This document shows positions 61,685 through 64,000 of a stretch of 64,000 bases of DNA, in pieces (within the stretch, counting starts at the first letter, position 1; the number at the start of each line of letters is the position of its first letter). A program made the translations under genes and the position numbers. The notes beneath the pieces were generated by a model. That model was not told where the DNA came from, did not search any database, and was given only the letters and a program-made list of their open reading frames with translations. The stretch spans positions 62,001-126,000 of the forward strand of contig NZ_CACVBR010000005.1 in assembly GCF_902728265.1 (NCBI RefSeq), read 5' to 3'. This stretch comes from Chryseobacterium potabilaquae. GTDB lineage: Bacteria; Bacteroidota; Bacteroidia; Flavobacteriales; Weeksellaceae.

Positions 61685-62566
61685 TTACATTTTCAGCCAT
61701 TTATTTCTCAACATTTTCCAACGTTGATGATTGATTACTTTTTGTTCATCCTTCGTAACTTTTAGCTGTAATTTTTCTAAACGGCAGTTTTCATAAGATC
61801 TAACAATGTTAAGAAAAAAAGAAATGGATTTGCTTTTTACGGCTTCTTTCGCTGAAGCAATATAAGCAAGAGACCTACTTAATCCCAAAAAATAAAAATA
61901 TTTCCCATAATACTCTGCCGGTCTTATCGTATAGTCAGCCCCTTTAATTTTAATGAGTTTTACCTGCAATTCCGGCAAAACGACTTCTTTCCATCCTAAA
62001 TTTTCAAGCAAAATAGAATCAATATTATCCCAACCCAACGTTTCTCGTAAACCTCCAATCTGAATGAAGCATTCTTTTCTATACGCTTTAACAGGTCCCC
62101 TCACATGTTTCTTATTGGAATTGCCTTCATATATCCATTCTCCATTGTTTTCAACATACAACAACCCTCCTATCAATCCATATTTTGGATTATTTGTAAA
62201 TGCATTGGCTATAGTTTCCAAATAGTCGGAAGGAAAAATAACATCTGCATCAAACTTACAAATAATATCAAATTCTTCAAGTCTCTGAGTAGCTAGCCCC
62301 TTCTTGAAAGCACTGACCACTTTTGAACCTGGTTGATGAACCGATTTTTCAAGATTAATAGTTTCAAAACAAGAATCTTGTTTAGTAAATTGTTGTATAA
62401 TATCAGGAGTTTGATCTGTAGAACCATCATTAACGATAACTATCTTAATCTCCTTATAACTTTGATGTTGCAAAGAATGTAACGTAGATCTAATATTACT
62501 TTCTTCATTATGGGCAGGAATAATGATTAAAAATTTCACTTCAAAAAATGTATTAAAAATCTTCAT
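61685..62566 (-). CDS. Glycosyltransferase family 2
   Basis: A 293-residue GT-A glycosyltransferase. The nucleotide-sugar fold starts at LIIIPAHNEES, then IVNDGSTDQTPDII; the DxD-type metal site is FDADVIFPSDY near 103. The C-terminal part is amphipathic and basic. It would extend a lipid-linked glycan at the inner face of the membrane. The start at 62566 is the first ATG, though V10 (GTG) would place the fold closer to the end. Confidence 0.9.
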   Translation of the reverse strand: MKIFNTFFEVKFLIIIPAHNEESNIRSTLHSLQHQSYKEIKIVIVNDGSTDQTPDIIQQFTKQDSCFETINLEKSVHQPGSKVVSAFKKGLATQRLEEFDIICKFDADVIFPSDYLETIANAFTNNPKYGLIGGLLYVENNGEWIYEGNSNKKHVRGPVKAYRKECFIQIGGLRETLGWDNIDSILLENLGWKEVVLPELQVKLIKIKGADYTIRPAEYYGKYFYFLGLSRSLAYIASAKEAVKSKSISFFLNIVRSYENCRLEKLQLKVTKDEQKVINHQRWKMLRNKWLKM

Positions 62567-62618
62567 TTGAAACGTAAAAGATTCAAATGAAGATCTATTT
62601 TATCTGCTACAAAAATAC

Positions 62619-64000
62619 TTATTTATTGTGTGGACTCAGCATATTTTTAGGATCAAGAATATCATCTAATTTTTCTTGAGTAAGAATTCCTTTCTCCAAT
62701 ACTAAATTATATACACTTTTTCCTGTTTCCAATGCCTCTTTAGCAATTTGAGTAGATTGTTTATATCCGATATAAGGATTTAGAGCAGTTACGATTCCAA
62801 TACTATGTTTAACCATATTAAGACATACCTCCTTATTTGCCGTAATTCCTGTTATGCACTTTTCTCGAAGAGTATCCAACGCATTACAAAGAAAATGAAT
62901 ATTCTCCATAATCGCATGAGAAAGCACAGGTTCCATCACATTAAGCTGTAACTGTCCAGCTTCTGCTGCAAAAGTCACCGTAAGATCATTCCCTATCACT
63001 TTAAAGCAAACTTGATTGACTACTTCTGGAATGACCGGATTCACTTTTCCAGGCATAATGGATGATCCTGGTTGCATAGGTGGAAGATTAATTTCGAAAA
63101 GCCCTGTTCTCGGACCTGAAGAAAGCAATCTTAAATCATTGCATATTTTTGATAATTTTACAGCAAGACGTTTCATGGCGGAAGAATAAATAACATACGA
63201 ACCTGTATCAGGAGTTGCTTCCACTAAATTGGGAGCAGAAATAATCTGAAAACCTGTAATCTGCGCTAAATTTTTAGCACATAGAGAGGCATACCCTACC
63301 GGAGCATTGATTCCTGTTCCAATAGCTGTTGCTCCCATATTTACTTCCACAAATAAGCTGGCATTATTATTCAGCTTTGAAATATCTTCTTCCAAAGTAG
63401 CCGCAAATGCTTCAAACTCTTGTCCCAAAGTCATAGGAACAGCATCCTGAAGCTGCGTTCTTCCCATTTTTATCACATCATGAAATTCTTTTCCCTTAGC
63501 CCGAAAGGCCTCTACAATTTTCTGCAGTTTTTCTACCAATCTAACGTTCATTTGCAATAGCCCTATTTTAATAGCTGTAGGATAGGCATCGTTCGTAGAT
63601 TGAGAAAGATTAATATGGTCATTTGGTGAACAAAACTCGTATTGTCCTTTATTTTTTCCCATTTTCTCCAAAACCCTGTTTGCAATAACTTCATTTGCAT
63701 TCATATTAATTGAAGTTCCAGCCCCTCCTTGAATCATATCTACAGGAAATTGCTCATGAAATTGCCCATCAATAATCTCCTCGCAAGCTTCAATAATTTT
63801 GAAATACAAACTTTCATCAAGCAAACCTAGCTCATAATTGGTTTTAGCCGCCGCTTTTTTTACGAAAGCAAGTCCTTTGATAAACTCAGGATATGCGGAT
63901 AAAAGTTGCCCCGAAATTTTAAAATTGTTAATTGCCCTTTGGGTTTGCACTCCGTAATATGCATTTACAGGAACTTCAAGCTCACCTAATAGATCACTTT
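62619..64000 (-). CDS. aspA: Aspartate ammonia-lyase (5' end beyond the window)
   Basis: This fumarase/aspartase-superfamily enzyme converts aspartate to fumarate and ammonia. The signature GSSIMPGKVNPVIPE carries the catalytic Ser loop; GRTQLQDAVP and GGAGTSINMN are further superfamily segments. The frame stays open to the right edge, reading DLLGELEVPVNAYYG, the usual aspartase N-terminal segment, so the gene extends past base 64000. About 460 residues are visible. Confidence 0.95.
   Translation of the reverse strand, partial: SDLLGELEVPVNAYYGVQTQRAINNFKISGQLLSAYPEFIKGLAFVKKAAAKTNYELGLLDESLYFKIIEACEEIIDGQFHEQFPVDMIQGGAGTSINMNANEVIANRVLEKMGKNKGQYEFCSPNDHINLSQSTNDAYPTAIKIGLLQMNVRLVEKLQKIVEAFRAKGKEFHDVIKMGRTQLQDAVPMTLGQEFEAFAATLEEDISKLNNNASLFVEVNMGATAIGTGINAPVGYASLCAKNLAQITGFQIISAPNLVEATPDTGSYVIYSSAMKRLAVKLSKICNDLRLLSSGPRTGLFEINLPPMQPGSSIMPGKVNPVIPEVVNQVCFKVIGNDLTVTFAAEAGQLQLNVMEPVLSHAIMENIHFLCNALDTLREKCITGITANKEVCLNMVKHSIGIVTALNPYIGYKQSTQIAKEALETGKSVYNLVLEKGILTQEKLDDILDPKNMLSPHNK

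Noticed and set aside
1..64000. CRISPR arrays and insertion sequences
   Set aside because: I saw no regularly spaced direct repeats of CRISPR size and no transposase; direct repeats seen are the tRNA copies and short spacer repeats.

Overview
The window is AT-rich and reads as chromosome from the class Flavobacteriia, most like a Chryseobacterium/Elizabethkingia-type member of the Weeksellaceae. The evidence is the Bacteroidota promoter form (TTG or TTTG, 18-20 bases, TAnnTTTG), lipoproteins with an acidic export signal after the lipid-bearing cysteine, families common in Bacteroidota (DUF5683, GSCFA, WbqC, DUF6438), and the order parA-parB-DUF5683-dapB-lepB-wbqC. I identified it from recognised families and motifs only; no database search was possible.

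Layout. 1-6000: start of an ECF sigma factor, tyrS, a lipoprotein, an esterase, an aspartic protease/PDZ gene with a membrane partner, and an L,D-transpeptidase. 6001-19504: an island between near-identical tRNA-Asp copies. It holds a minus-strand biosynthetic operon: NRPS (A-N-methyltransferase-T-C-A-T-reductase), a P450 with an MbtH-like N-terminus, an SDR and a free MbtH. Upstream are 1.6 kb of apparently decayed DNA and a small leucine-rich-repeat gene. 19600-25201: trxA, a cysteine desulfurase and an operon resembling the mycobacterial decaprenylphosphoryl-arabinose pathway (UbiA, DprE1, DprE2, plus a HAD phosphatase). 25300-35057: OmpA and lipocalin lipoproteins, a subtilase, wbqC, lepB, dapB, DUF5683, parB, parA and a TonB-like gene. 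35436-39913: a plus-strand cassette of two related unrecognised proteins and an endolysin-like muramidase, set in a run of minus-strand genes. 40016-64000: mostly housekeeping (purA, ABC-F, hpt, adk, obgE, two DEAD-box helicases, tatD, prenyl synthase, DUF47-PiT), then a small glycan cluster (FkbM methyltransferase, flippase, two glycosyltransferases) and a 5'-truncated aspartase.

Main points. (1) The NRPS appears to be one 7.4 kb reading frame cut by a single in-frame TAA at 12715-12717, inside the condensation domain; the sequence after it continues the domain in the same frame. (2) The assembly line predicts an N-methylated aliphatic-aromatic dipeptide released reductively, then tailored by the P450 and SDR. 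(3) The MbtH-like/P450 fusion is unusual and suggests a way to dock the oxidase on the NRPS. (4) The 35.4-39.9 kb cassette is the best candidate here for an undescribed system. (5) The DprE1-like enzyme has Ala where I align the benzothiazinone-target Cys of the mycobacterial enzyme.
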